Assembly (NCBI GenBank): GCA_947623455.1
Contig: OX392530.1
Span: 36,611,405 to 36,675,404, forward strand
DNA: 64,000 nucleotides
Direction: 5' to 3'
Source of the DNA: Mimachlamys varia
Lineage: Eukaryota; Mollusca; Bivalvia; Pectinida; Pectinidae
Position 1 is the stretch's first letter. Each line of letters opens with the position of its first letter. The position numbers and the translations under genes were made by a program. This document shows positions 47,401 to 60,565 of the stretch, in pieces. The notes beneath the pieces are model-generated. The model worked only from the letters and a program-made list of their open reading frames with translations. It was not told the origin of the DNA and did no database searches.

Positions 47401-50400
47401 TTTATCAATATTAAGCCAATTATTTGATCCTGGTACTTGATGAAGTATGATATTGTTTGTTATCTGGTAAAATGGTTTATGTGCTGATGTACTCAAGGTG
47501 TAGAGCACTGTAAATGAGCTGTAATTGTAAATACAAAATCGTAAAAAGAAGAACACCTATACAGATTCTGTTAAGATGGCACATATGCATGTCATCAGTA
47601 CTTTATTAATCGATAGATCTGTTGAATTGTTTCTGTTCTTTAGATCTCTCACTATTCAATTGATACATGTATATGAAATTCCACTAAATATAGTATTCTT
47701 ATTCAAAAGAATTAACTCTACTTCTCATAGGAGAACTTCCAATCTATGTTTCAGAAAATAGATCAGAATGCTCCTATTTCCATGAATTAGGAAAACTAAA
47801 AATCTGTAATTATTGACTCTTAACCATGTTTTCTTTATTCCCAGTGCATCAAGAGATGGGACAGGAAAAAACAGGACATTGTGGGAAGCAATGCGCCCCC
47901 TGGTGGGAACTTTAGTACTCTTTGGTCTCATGATCATCTGGGCGAAGTACTCTAGTGTTCAAATTATTCAACTACAGCCTCGTCTGTTTTATTTCCTCAC
48001 TGGAACCCTATTTTCCAATATAGCTGTAAGTTTGTTTTTCTGTTCCTGAAATGTTAAACACTTATTTATTTGTTGACATGCAAACAATATACTTAGCAAT
48101 GTCTTGTTCAAAAATTATTCATAAGAATTTGTATTTCAAAAATAAAATAGTAAGAGAAGATGACATATCTATGTACTATACTTCAGTCTGTGTTTTTAAT
48201 AGCCTAAATTGGTGTTTTAAAATTCATCATCAGCTTTCACTTTATTCCCAGAATGCATAAACATTGAGAACAAATCCACACACACATGCACGCACACACC
48301 AAGACCAACCATAAGGATCCTCATATCCTCAACTTAGCTGAAACATGTCATCATTATCGTACATATACTTGACCATGTAAGTCAAAAGCCAACCTGCTGA
48401 ATTAGTAGTACCTGATATGTAAATATATGTACTTGTTTCATCTTCGTAATGATGTTTTTCCTTTCTGTGTCTACTGGGAACCTCGCATCTTCATACATAT
48501 GCCACACAAATCAAATACAATGCACTCCTCTTTTTATCATGTTGCATTTGTCAGACAAAAACATGATATTAACAGGAATGTGACATTAAGAGAAACATGT
48601 TTTTTTTCACTTAAACTAGTGCATTTCTAATCCCCATAACTAAAAGTAAGATATTCAATATACAAATGAAGATGTTTCAATATATTATAACATTATTTCA
48701 ATTAAAAATCATTTTTGGGCTTATTTTTTTTTTATTTTCTATGCAGCATTTTGTACAAGCTGTATCTGAAATCAATGGAAATGACATTATTTTATGTGAT
48801 TGGTTAAATAAGACATAATACTAATAGCAATTCAATTCAAAATACTTAAAATTAACCAAATAAAATTACATAGATTACATAGAGAGAAAAATGGTGCTTG
48901 GGAAAAACATGATATAAAGAGGAATGTGATATTAACAGGGGTGATATTAAGTGGAGTCCACTGTATTTACTTATTCACACAGAAATAAATGATAGCCACA
49001 CTGGTAAATTATTGAATGCATGAGATATTTTAAATGAATTAAAGTATGTAATAGTAAACAGTTGTTCCATGTTGATGAAGTTCCCGTTATTTATTTCAGT
49101 GTCGCCTCATCATTAGTCAGATGAGTGATACTCGCTGTGAGTTAATCAACTGGATGCTGTATCCGCTGGCTGCTATAGTGACTGTAGTCTTACTGACACA
49201 GCCAGGCTTTATAGAGGTGCCCATACTCTGGATCTTCACCATTTTCACCACAGGAGCTCACATCCATTTTGGTGTCTGTGTGGTATGTATAATTTTCCAC
49301 TTAAAAATTAACCCATTTCCCCACTTAGTCACATTTGAACCTATGGGCTGTTCTAGAATTAACTTTATGGGACGGGTAGGAGAAACATTTTCAGAAACCT
49401 CACCAACCATCAAATATTTAAAGTGATTTTATGGTGGGCAAATATGGTTTTAGCCTTACCACCATAATTATTGATACAAATGCCTCACGTCTCCCTTATA
49501 TGATGAAATAGCTCTTACCGAATCAAAGATTGGGCAAGTTAAGTCGAAAAGACTGAATATAAAAATAATGTTATTTGCTGAATGATGTGTTTGCTTGTGC
49601 TTTCTATAATACTTATCTCCCTTTAAATCTGTTCTCATATGCATTCAACAACCTTTCCCCCCTTGAACTTTCATGATGAACTATTCCAACCTTTGAATTT
49701 GAAGAGTACAAAGTGTCTTTTGAACTGAGATGAATTAATTATGGTCCCTACACTGAAATACTGTAAACAGACATATTATGACAGTAATCTTGTTTTAGCA
49801 CTTTTCGGACTGAAAGTATTGCGCTTAAATATGATTGTGCTAATTGGAATTTTTATATGCTGCTTATATAATAATTATCATGAATGTGCAAATTCCTCAT
49901 TGGACCAACTTGCCAAAAATTGACAATGCGCTTAAATATGATTGTACTAATTGGAATTTTTATAATAATTATCATGAATATGCAAATTTCTCATTGGACC
50001 AACTTGCCAAAAATTGACAATGCGCTTAAATATGATTGTACTAATTGGAATTTTTATAATAATTATCATGAATATGCAAATTTCTCATTGGACCAACTTG
50101 CCAAAAATTGACAATGCGCTTAAATATGATTGTACTAATTGGAATTTTTATAATAATTATCATGAATATGCAAATTTCTCATTGGACCAACTTGCCAAAA
50201 ATTGACAATGCGCTAAAATTTGATTGTGCCAAATTATGTACGTTTACAGTATGCAACTGCCCTGTAGTAATCAGGCTTTTCGTCTGTGCATCATTTTTGT
50301 TCTTTTACTTTCATACAATGTGCAGAGTAGTTGGGGTATGGTTAAGCTCGCCAGTTCCTCATGTTTTCTAAATATAAGAATTGAATGTATTGTGTGAAAG

Positions 50401-50526
50401 TTTGAAGACAATGTTTTACCTGGTACAACTTTTGCTTATATTAGTCATCATGTTATGTTTTTGCAGGTGCAGGAGATGTGCGAGCACTTCAATATTTCTG
50501 CTTTCACTATTAAGAAGAAAGACTGA
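38465..50526 (+). CDS. SELENOI: Ethanolaminephosphotransferase 1 / selenoprotein I orthologue (9 exons)
   Basis: Exons: 38465-38521, 42527-42595, 43761-43944, 45783-46045, 46740-46851, 47298-47346, 47845-48025, 49100-49282 and 50467-50526. They join in phase to 385 residues, against 397 in human. The CDP-alcohol phosphotransferase motif is complete: D104, D107, G108, A111, R112, G121, D125, D129. Several hydrophobic segments fit a multi-pass ER/Golgi membrane enzyme that transfers phosphoethanolamine from CDP-ethanolamine to diacylglycerol. Other family blocks are [31 protein letters not shown] and AHIHFGV. The frame ends KKKD-TGA at the place where vertebrate SELENOI has Asp-selenocysteine (UGA), so the TGA could be read as Sec; I take it as a stop by default. 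Intron 3 ends inside a minisatellite. AATAAA at 51411 is a candidate poly(A) signal. Confidence 0.94.
39240..40060 (+). pseudogene. Decayed non-LTR retrotransposon RT 3' end
   Basis: Near 39252 a broken frame reads [15 protein letters not shown] and [11 protein letters not shown], then [11 protein letters not shown], typical of the region after the RT fingers/palm in CR1/jockey-like LINEs. After frameshifts and stops, 39946 onward gives [20 protein letters not shown] and PSLNKL, the usual C-terminal end of such ORF2 proteins. It is in SELENOI intron 1 and is clearly dead. Confidence 0.8.
40631..40750. repeat. Imperfect inverted repeat, 29-nt arms
   Basis: The arm at 40631-40659 (agcacttccactccttcagt..) and the reverse complement of 40722-40750 differ at about four positions. 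They are separated by 62 nt. This could be the ends of a tiny MITE or a hairpin in the SELENOI intron 1 transcript. Confidence 0.8.
42655..43038. mobile_element. 384-bp MITE with TTAA target duplication
   Basis: The terminal inverted repeat AGGCCCAATATACGTAACTT is perfect over 20 bp at both ends and is flanked by TTAA (42651-42654 and 43039-43042). There is no coding capacity. A TTAA target suggests mobilisation by a piggyBac-type transposase, although terminal bases unlike the usual CCC start leave other families possible. It is in SELENOI intron 2. Confidence 0.85.
44190..45782 (+). repeat. Minisatellite running into SELENOI exon 4 acceptor
   Basis: Mixed units of 'ataaatgtcatgttgtagat' plus gatataaatgtccggtt-type spacers, about 1.6 kb, in SELENOI intron 3. 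The final unit provides the real acceptor, with TTGTAG ending at 45782. The first exon bases ACGGTACTGATG resemble the repeat's own ATGGTATCAATG after TTGTAG. The array thus contains dozens of look-alike acceptors and no obvious pyrimidine tract. Confidence 0.92.
49818..50217. repeat. 94-bp tandem repeat, about four copies
   Basis: Units begin aatgcgcttaaatatgattg and end ttggaccaacttgccaaaaa; starts near 49920, 50014 and 50108 give a 94-bp period. The first copy is partly diverged. Located in SELENOI intron 8. Confidence 0.93.
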
Positions 50527-53500
50527 GAAGCTGGTAGAACACACAGCTGTTGTTTTACTGTTTTCTTTGTAAATGACGTACCCATTCTCTATAAGTCTAC
50601 TCTCTCCTTGCATATGACATAGATCTAAACAACCTTTTTATAAAATAATTAAAACAAAAAAATTCCTGAAGCGTTATTACCAGATACTATTTCATGTTAA
50701 GCACTGGATGTTTGGTAACACTTGTTATCTATAGGAACATTATATCCATACACAGAAATTTAATGACTGCTTCATTAAAGCCACAATATTTTGAACACAG
50801 GATAAAAACACTTTTATGTTGTTGGGGTTTTTTTCTCCTATGTTTTTGTCATGTCTTGTGCTGGAGAATCATAACACTCTTTAGAATTTTTATGGTTTGT
50901 TTTTTGAGAAGAACAACAAACTTTTAAAAATTGAATGGGTACTTCTTTAGATTTGATGAAGGAAGAAAGATTTGAAGAGTAATGAAGACAGAAGGATTAA
51001 AAAGAAATAAGATGGACTGTAGGGTATGATAGGAGAGGAAGCAGGATTTGAGGAGAGATGTTGGAGGATAGGATTTGAAGAGATATTGACCGCAGGATTA
51101 GAGTAAAGATGAAGAGAACGGTAGGATTTGAAGAGAGATGTTTACTGTAGAATTGGGGGTGAAATAGAGTTGACGGTATGAGAGAAATGTTGACAGTAAC
51201 ACAACTGTTGTAATTCTGTTCGCCGGGTGCATAATCTAACTTTTTTTAAGCACATCATGCTATTTGGTCCACAAAGGAGTACTTAGGGTTTTTGCCAACT
51301 ATTTTGGAAAAGGGCCCCTCAAAAGAAGAGTTTGGAAAATAACAAAAATAGGTAAATATGATCAGTGTTTCAACAAGCACAGGTTTGGAACAATATCATA
51401 AGATTGGAAAAATAAAACCGGCAATGTGAAAAATGATTTTGAATGCTCTGTCATGGAGAGTAATACTTCAAATATTGCAAGTGAAAAGACTGGAAATTGG
51501 TGTAAGCATGTTTTTGTTATCAAAATGGGAAAATGCAGGGACTGGTCATTTTCAGTTGTGAATGGGTCCCTGCACTAGAACTTATAAACACCTGGCAAAG
51601 ACCCTGGTACTTTGTTCCTTTTATGATTTTGATCTCAAAGAATACCGGTATGTATACTGTCTGATCTATTGTGTAGCAATAGCTTTAATTTATAAATCAT
51701 CTTAAAGGATATATTTTTATTTATTGTTTGAATGGGTATATTTGCATGACCAAGCATTTTTCAAGATTTCAATACTAAGTGTAAATATTGCTTGATGTTA
51801 AATATATGATATATGTCAGTGTTTGTTGTATATATACATGTATTAATTATGCCGTCACAATCTCGTATGTTGAGTTGGGTAAGCTGTTGTTTGTACGCTG
51901 TATATATGAGTTTTTACTATGATATCTATATAAACTGTGATTTAATTCTTCTTGTTGAAAACTGCTGTTTTTATGAGTGAACAAAAGCCAGGATGAAATG
52001 TTTGATTTGCTTCGTTTTCAATGATGACTGGTTTGTGGTCTTACGCAAGATGAATTCTGATGTTAACGTTGCTTGCTCTGCTTTCACTGATAACTGGTTT
52101 GTGGTGTTACTCAGGATTTATTTCAATGTAACAGATGAATTTACAATACCTCGTTCAATAATTCTAGTTGATGTAAAAATATTCACAGACAAAAAGTCTG
52201 TGGAAGTCCTATGAAATGTGTCTTGATTTCCTTACAAGATCAATGTGGCAGATATTTTGTGTTCCTGTAAAGAAACATTAAAATAGTGCAATGGACCAAA
52301 TACTGTGTTTGAGTGGGAAACAAGAATAGTTAAGTGCAAAAATACAGAGGATTGTTAATATGTATACAGTGATGATTGTTGATTCAGTTTTATTAGTTAT
52401 TAACTAGATAACATCAGCAGGCCCTATTGGCCTCTTGTTCAATTTCATAAATTTGGTATTAGAATGGAGAGGATTAGCAGAAAAGTGACACAATTATCAG
52501 CATTATAATTATATAGAATTTGTAGTACACAGCTGTACAAGGTAGTTACTTAATATTGTTTGTGAAAAGTTTTATTTGCAATTTTTTGTTCAATTCTGTA
52601 GTACAATTTAGTCACAAAAGTGATATTGTTTGTTTGTATACTCACTATATTATATCCTATTTTGCATTAAAACTCTGTAAGGATATTGAATCTGTGTAGA
52701 AGGCTTCATGCATAATTTATCACCTATTAGCAAATCTGCATTAAGGATTCACTTTTCCTTTTGTTTGAAAATCTCCCTTGCCAAACTCTTCATGATGCCA
52801 AACTTTTGCTGGACAAATTGGCTGTGGCAAGTTTTACTGTACTTGTGTGGTAAGTGTTATGTTTGGTCCTACCAAACATAACACTTACCACAAGGTAAGT
52901 TTTATAATATTGCTTCAGTAAACATACTTTTTCACAAATTTAACTGAATCTGAAATTATACATACAAATTGTGTAGTCCAGTCAGTTTATGCTCAAATGG
53001 TCAAACCTGAAACAAATTTCAACATAATTCAATCATTTCTGTTTTAAAACAAGTTGCTATTGCATAACATTAATAACTTACCCATTGTAGCATTATTTGT
53101 GACTCATTTTTACTCCAAACACATTTTATAAGCTGGAGAGCTGAATTCACACGTCTTTTCTCATTTCAGACAGATTTGTTAATGCTGCTTTTGATAAGTT
53201 TTGTCAATAACTAGTCCCGGGTAATGAGTATTACAGTATTTGTATCCCTAGTATCATATAGTATTTTAGGAATATTAAGTTTGCAAGACATTCTAGTTAT
53301 CCCCCCCCCCCCCCCCCCCCCAACCTTGTTGATACTCTTCGAGTGGGAAATATCTGTAGCTGGAATGATTGTATGTGATGCTTTATATTGGTGCATTCAG
53401 AAAAGAAGTGTCTGACACGAATGACCTGTGGGGTTGACCTTTCCTTGGATTATTTATGCTGGCTGGTTACATTCCTTGTGCAGAACATATAAATTAATGT

Positions 53501-55639
53501 CCAGGTGTTGGTGTACTGTAGTGAGACCGTTTATCAAGGTAAAAAACAAATTCCACATGCAGTTTATTTACCTCTGACACCCAAAGTTTACCTGTAACAT
53601 ATATATAGATCTACCTGTACTCCTGGTCTGTAATCAGTGGTAGTCAGAGGTCAGTACTAAAGGTCGTTGTGGTCAGACTACAACAGTTTGTTTGGATTTC
53701 TGGAAGTCCTTGACCAATGGAATTATTGGAATATATGGTTCACAAAATGTGTATGATCAAAATTTTTTTTGATCAAATTTTATGAATTGGGTGAATGGAT
53801 ATTTATATATGTATGTCTTTTGATGACTGCAAGACAGTGTGCTAGGAACTTTTGACTAAATATCAGGTAACCTTCCAAGGTCGCAATTTTAAAGATATCA
53901 TTTGTGGTCAAAGTTCTTAACATCTTGAAATGTTATATATATGTGAATGTGCAAAAGTTTGACTGGGCGAAACATTTATCTGAATACAGTATCATCTATA
54001 GACATAGGGATATGAGCAAAGGCAGTCAAATTCTAAGTATTTTAATTCCAAGTTCAAGGTTTTAGTTTGATGTCCAAAGGTACCTTTATGTGATCATACA
54101 ATTAGATGTTATCAATTGAAGATAACTTGACCAAACTTTTTACAACTGTGAGCGCTAGACAATGAGACTTGTAAATGGCCGATGACCTTCATTCCAAAGC
54201 CAAGGTCACAGCATTGTATTCTATAGTAATGTGTTCTGTAGTAAAGGGCAATGATTATGTACTAATATCAGGTGTAAGTATATACCTAGTTCATGTACTG
54301 GTATTGATGAGTATTAATTATAAACATGTACTGTATTCAGTATTATTATTAAGTACTGTGCAGTGTCCTTTTTATTATTCAATGTCAGATAGTGGTGTTT
54401 ATGCCAATATAGAGTTGCTCCCTTGTTTCTTGCTATATGTTCCTAGCTTTACAATTAGTAAGTTACAACTTGTTTCAATACACCTTAAATGTTAAAAATC
54501 TCTTTTAGAGGTTTCAAGTACTTAAAATAGTTTGTATAATTAGATATTGAAACCACAGCATATTGAGAAAGGGGGATAACTTATATAACTGTACAATGTC
54601 TATCACACCCTCTCGGTGGAAATTTCTGATAATCTTTGGAAATCTACTCCTTCGAATGCATGTATAGAAGGTCATATGGTGTACGTTATCTTCCAAAATG
54701 GCTGCACCATGAAAAACACGGTCACGTCTTGTGTGGATAAAATCTGAGGACTTTCAAAATATGTCCTGATTCACAGCATGGCTTTCAGGGGCGTGCATTC
54801 GAGGAAGAAGATTTCCGAAGATTCCCAGAAATTTCCCTGAAACGTACAATGTAAATTCGATGAAACATTCTCTACATCCTCATTAGTTGGATCTTAGATG
54901 TGATGTTGACTTCATATTATTGTTTTTAAAAATTGAAGGTCAATATTCAATTTTGAATCCATTTTGTAACATCAGTACAAATGCAATGTCACAATTACTC
55001 CCTGTCAAATGCAGTATCTCCTTTGTACATTTTTCATTCATTTTATCTTGTTAGATTATTAAAGCTTTATATAACATCTTAGAATATGACAACTAATGAC
55101 TTTACGTAATTGACCTCATTTTTATCCTGGTTAATAATAATTTCAGGTCTATAAAACCACATGTAGTGATATACACCTCAACAATTGTCCATACTTGGAT
55201 TGATATAATATTTGGATGGAAGGTACATAAATATCAATTATACAATTACAGACTTTTGTGATGGAGAATATAATGTGATTTGCACCTGAAAAAGTGATAT
55301 TGACAGCGGTGAAGGTGAGATTTATATATCGCCTACCAGGTTCATGTCACACCATGTTCAGTACCATATTAGTACATAACTATTCTAATTCATGCTTCAT
55401 AATTAAATGTTTTTAATGGTTTGTGTTCCTGGTTTTGTGCCATGTTTGATTGCTGGTTTTAAATTGCATATCACTCTGCTATGAAAAACGATCATCCTCA
55501 ACCAATACATATATCTTTTTCGTAGATTATTACCAAACATACATACATTATTTTCACATAACAATTGATAAGTTAGGGTGAACAGGGTAAGCTTAGGCCT
55601 GTAAAATATATTCAGAAATTGAGTGGTCAGGTGGTGAAT
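50527..55639. other. SELENOI 3' flank, no further gene seen
   Basis: Probably includes the SELENOI 3' UTR (AATAAA at 51411). It holds a perfect 22-bp hairpin (52846-52892), a terminal fragment of the repeat family seen at 35028 (about 52424-52446), and a run of about 21 C at 53301. I searched the 3' flank by eye for a SECIS core (ATGA..AA..GA with a pairing stem) and found none convincing. Confidence 0.5.
52846..52892. repeat. Perfect inverted repeat, 22-bp arms, 3-nt loop
   Basis: tggtaagtgttatgtttggt, then CCT, then its exact reverse complement, extended by two bases on each side. The arms match without mismatch. The stem is too short for an ordinary miRNA precursor. Confidence 0.95.
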
Positions 55640-56345
55640 TGGATAGTGCACTCAGCTAATTTGTGTGAACCAATAGTGAATATTTGTGTGAACCAACAGT
55701 GAATATTCAGTGTAAATGTATGTAAATTAATTGTGTAATTTCTATTTACATTTGTGTGAACCAACACTGAAAATTCAGTGTAATTTCTGGTTACATTAGT
55801 GTGAACCAATAATTATTGTGAAAATTCAGTGTAAATGTATGTAAATTAACAGTGTAATTTCTGTTTACATTGATGTGAACCAACAGTAAAAATTCAATGT
55901 AAATGTACATAAAATAAAGGTGTAATTTCTATTTACATTGATGTGAACCAACTGTGAAAATTTAGTGTAAATCATTAATGTATGTAAATTAACAGTGTAA
56001 TTTCTGTTTACATTGCTGTGAATGTACGTAAAATAACGGGTTTAATTTCTGTTTACATTTGTGTGAACCAACAGTGAAAATTCTAAGTGTTAATGTAAAT
56101 TAATGGTGTAATTTTTGTTTATATTGGTGTGAACCAGTGAAAATTCAGTGTATATGTACGTAAATTAAGAGTAATTTCTATTCACATTTATGTGAACCAA
56201 CTGTGAAAATTCAGCGTAAGTGTATTTGAATCAACTTTGTAACTTTAGCCTACTTTTACATGTGTGTAAAACCAGCAGTATTTTTGTAAACCAGCTGTGT
56301 GACTCAAGTGTATATGTATATTAACCAATTGTGCATGTGATGTAC
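55640..56345. repeat. AT-rich minisatellite, roughly 60-70-bp units
   Basis: Repeats of gtgtgaaccaacagtgaaaa.ttcagtgtaaatgta and gtaaattaacagtgtaattt..gtttacatt, strongly diverged, with units lost or shortened. Confidence 0.85.
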
Positions 56346-56649
56346 CGATAGTATAAAATTATATAAAAAGTCAATTTTGTGAATTTTGTTCCAAAGTTGT
56401 TTGCTATAATATTTTGTTCACAAAAGTCATATATAAGATTATATTCTACATGTATTTCTAAATAAGTTAGAAATAAACATTCCTTAAACTTGTTTCATGT
56501 TTTGTTATTTTTAACCTGTCTATCAGATCTTTTTGTGTCAATGGCCCATCTGTAATTCTGGTTCTCAGAAAGGACAGTGAGCTTAATTATGCCATACCAC
56601 AGCAGTCGTCGTCCATCCATCTAACAACTTTTTTCCTAAGAACTTCAGA

Positions 56650-58700
56650 GAATCTTCATCATAGGGGCAGACCATGGACACAGGGAGAATGTATTTCATA
56701 GGGGCCGACCAAGGACACAGGGAGAGCCTACATCATAAGGGCCAACCAAGGACACAGGGAGAGCCTATAGCTATATCATAAGGGCCAACCAAGGACACAG
56801 GGAGAGCCTATATCATAAGGGCCAACCAAGGACACAGGGAGAGCCTACATCATAAGGGCCAACCAAGGACTCAGGGAGAGCCTATATCATAGGGGCCGAC
56901 CAAGGACACAGGGAGAGCCTACATCATAAGGGCCAACCAAGGACACAGGGAGGGCCTACTTCATAGCGGCAGACCAAGGACTCAGGGAGAGCCTTCTTCA
57001 TAGGGGCTGACCAAGGACACAGGGAGAACCTACTTCATAGGGGCCGACCAAGGACAAGGGGAGAGCCTGCTTCATAGGGGCCGACCAAGGACACAGGGAG
57101 AGCCTACTTCATAGGGACTGACCAAGGACACAGGGAGAGCCTACTTCATAGGGGCCGACCAAGGACACAGGGATGGCCTACTTCATAGGGGCAGACCAAG
57201 GTCATGGGGAGAGTCTACTTTTTAGGGGCAGACCATGGACACAGGGAGAGCCTACATCATAGGGGCAGACCAAGGACACAGGGAGAATGTATTTCATAGG
57301 GGCCGACCAAGGACACAGGGAGAGCCTACATCATAAGGGCCAACCAAGGACACAGGGAGAGCCTATAGCTATATCATAAGGGCCAACCAAGGACACAGGG
57401 AGAGCCTATATCATAAGGGCCAACCAAGGACACAGGGAGAGCCTACATCATAAGGGCCAACCAAGGACTCAGGGAGAGCCTATATCATAGGGGCAGACCA
57501 AGGACTCAGGGAGAGCCTACTTCATAGGGGCTGACCAAGGACACAGGGAGAGCCTACATCATAAGGGCCAACCAAGGACACAGGGAGAGCCTATAGCTAT
57601 ATCATAAGGGCCAACCAAGGACACAGGGAGAGCCTATTTCATAAGGGCCAACCAAGGACACAGGGAGAGCCTACATCATAAGGGCCAACCAAGGACTCAG
57701 GGAGAGCCTACTTCATAGGGGCTGACCAAGCACTCAGGGAGAGCCTACTTCATAGGGGCTGACCAAGGACAAGGGGAGAGCCTGCTTCATAGGGGCCGAC
57801 CAAGGACACAGGGAGAGCCTACTTCATAGGGGCTGACCAAGGACACAGGAAGAGCCTACTTCATAGGGGCAGACCAAGGACTCAGGGAGAGCCTACTTCA
57901 TAGGGGCTGACCAAGGACACAGGGAGAGCCTACTTCATAGGGGCCGACCAAGGACACAGGGATGGCCTACTTCATAGGGGCAGACCAAGGTCATGGGGAG
58001 AGTCTACTTTTTAGGGGCAGACCATGGACAAAGGGAGAGCCTACATCATAGGGGCAGACCAAGGACACAGGGAGAATGTATTTCATAGGGGCCGACCAAG
58101 GACACAGGGAGAGCCTACATCATAAGGGCCAACCAAGGACACAGGGAGAGCCTATAGCTATATCATAAGGGCCAACCAAGGACACAGGGAGAGCCTATAT
58201 CATAAGGGCCAACCAAGGACACAGGGAGAGCCTACATCATAAGGGCCAACCAAGGACTCAGGGAGAGCCTATATCATAGGGGCAGACCAAGGACTCAGGG
58301 AGAGCCTACTTCATAGGGGCTGACCAAGGACACAGGGAGAGCCTACTTCATAGGGGCCGACCAAGGACACAGGGATGGCCTACTTCATAGGGGCAGACCA
58401 AGGTCATGGGGAGAGTCTACTTTTTAGGGGCAGACCATGGACACAGGGAGAGCCTACATCATAGGGGCAGACCAAGGTCATGGGGCGAGTCTACTTTATA
58501 GGGGCAGACCATGGACACAGGGAGAGCCTACATCATAGGGGCCGACCAAGGACACAGGGAGAATGTACTTCATAGGGGCCGACCAAGGACACGGGGAGGG
58601 CCTACTTCATAGGGGCCGACCAAGGACACAGAGAGAACCTACATCATAGGGGCGGACCAAGTACACAGGGAGAACCTACATCATAGGGGCGACCAAGGAC
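56650..58700. repeat. 37-bp minisatellite, about 55 units
   Basis: Units of the form cataggggccgaccaaggac + acagggagagcctactt, with variants ggggcagacc, aagggccaacc and agagtctacttttta. A marker variant gggagaatgta(t/c)tt recurs near 56683, 57281 and 58071, showing duplication of blocks of about 600-790 bp. No open frame is proposed. Confidence 0.97.
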
Positions 58701-58945
58701 ACAAGGGGAAATTACAGATACATGGGGAGACAAAGAGGAATGTCTGCGTGAATGTTCCTTGTCTTCCATCAGTGCTTTTTTGCACTCTGCCACAATCAGC
58801 TTCTCTTTTCATGAAATGCACAACTAACCCAAACATTTATTGGGAGAGAATCGAAACCCTTCCGACGAATTTATATAGAAGTACTAGTATATGACTGTTG
58901 GGTGGCATTACTGTCCCGATTTGATATACCAAAAATAGCTGTGAC

Positions 58946-60565
58946 AAGTACGTTCATCCTCCACATACAGGGGTTACGTTCATCCTCCACATACAGGGGT
59001 TACGTTCATCCTCCACATACAGGGGTTACGTTCATCCTTCACATACAGGGGTTACGTTCATCCTCTACATACAGGGGTTACGTTCATCCTCCACATACAG
59101 GGGTTACGTTCATCCTCCACATACAAGGGTTACGTTCATCCTCCATATACAGGAGTTACGTTCATCCTCCACATACAGGGGTTATGTTCATCCTCCACAT
59201 ACAGGGGTTACGTTCATCCTCCACATACAAGGGTTACGTTCATCCTCCACATACAGGGGTTACGTTCATCCTCCACATACAAGGGTTACGTTCATCCTCC
59301 ATATACAGGAGTTACGTTCATCCTCCACATACAGGGGTTACGTTCATCCTCCAAATACAGGGGTTACGTTCATCCTCCACATACAGGTGTTACGTTCATC
59401 CTCCACATACAGGGGTTACGTTCATCCTTCACATACAGGGGTTACGTTCATCCTTCACATACAGGGGTTACGTTCATCCTCTACATACAGGGGTTACGTT
59501 CATCCTCTACATACAGGGGTTACGTTCATCCTCTACATACAGGGGTTACATCCTTCCTCCACATACAGGGGTTACGTTCATCCTCTACATACAGGGGTTA
59601 CGTTCATCCTCCACATACAAGGGTTACGTTCATCCTCCACATACAGGGGTTACGTTCATCCTCCACATACAAGGGTTACGTTCATCCTCCATATACAGGA
59701 GTTACGTTCATCCTCCACATACAGGGGTTACGTTCATCCTCCAAATACAGGGGTTACGTTCATCCTCCACATACAGGTGTTACGTTCATCCTCCACATAC
59801 AGGGGTTACGTTCATCCTTCACATACAGGGGTTACGTTCATCCTTCACATACAGGGGTTACGTTCATCCTCTACATACAGGGGTTACGTTCATCCTCTAC
59901 ATACAGGGGTTACGTTCATCCTCTACATACAGGGGTTACATCCTTCCTCCACATACAGGGGTTACGTTCATCCTCTACATACAGGGGTTACGTTCATCCT
60001 CCACATACAGGTGTTACGTTCATCCTCCAAATACAAGAGTTACATTCTCCCTCCACGTACAGGAGTTAATTCACCCTCCGCATACAGGGGTTACGTCCAT
60101 CCTCCACATAGAGGAGTTATGTTCATCCTCCACATACAGGTGTTACGTTCATCCTCCAAATACAAGAGTTACATTCTCCCTCCACGTACAGGAGTTAATT
60201 CACCCTCCACATACAGGGGTTACGTCCATCCTCCACGTACAGGGGCTACGTTCACCCTCCACATACAGGGGTAATGTTCATCTTCCACATAAAGGGGTTA
60301 CGTTCATCCTCCACATACGAGGGGTTACGTCCATCCTCCACATACAGGTGTTACGTTCTTCAACCACAAACATTGGTTACTTCCATCCTCCACATACAGG
60401 TGTTACGTTCATCCTCTTCATACAAGAGTTACGTTTATCCGACACATACAGTGGTAGTGTTTGTCCTCCACATATAAGGAGTTACGTTCTTCCACCACAT
60501 ACAGTGACTACATCCTTCCTCCACATACAAGGGGTTACGTTCATCCTCCAAATACAGGCCTAGGG
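58946..60565. repeat. 26-bp minisatellite, about 62 units
   Basis: The unit is ggttacgttcatcctccaca + tacagg. It lacks stops in all three plus frames, and because 26 is not a multiple of 3 the translation cycles every 78 nt. This produces a spurious 553-codon frame (58902-60563). Block duplications are visible: 59221 matches 59611 (390 bp = 15 units) and 60001 matches 60131 (130 bp = 5 units). Confidence 0.97.

Noticed and set aside
51175..51225. SECIS-like hairpin after SELENOI (ATGA, ACAGT-AACAC-AACTGT)
   Set aside because: A small stem with AA in its loop exists, but the 3' GA partner of the SECIS quartet is missing and the stem is interrupted.
58902..60563. 553-codon open frame
   Set aside because: It is a by-product of a 26-bp repeat without stops in any plus frame; the peptide repeats every 26 residues and starts just before the array.
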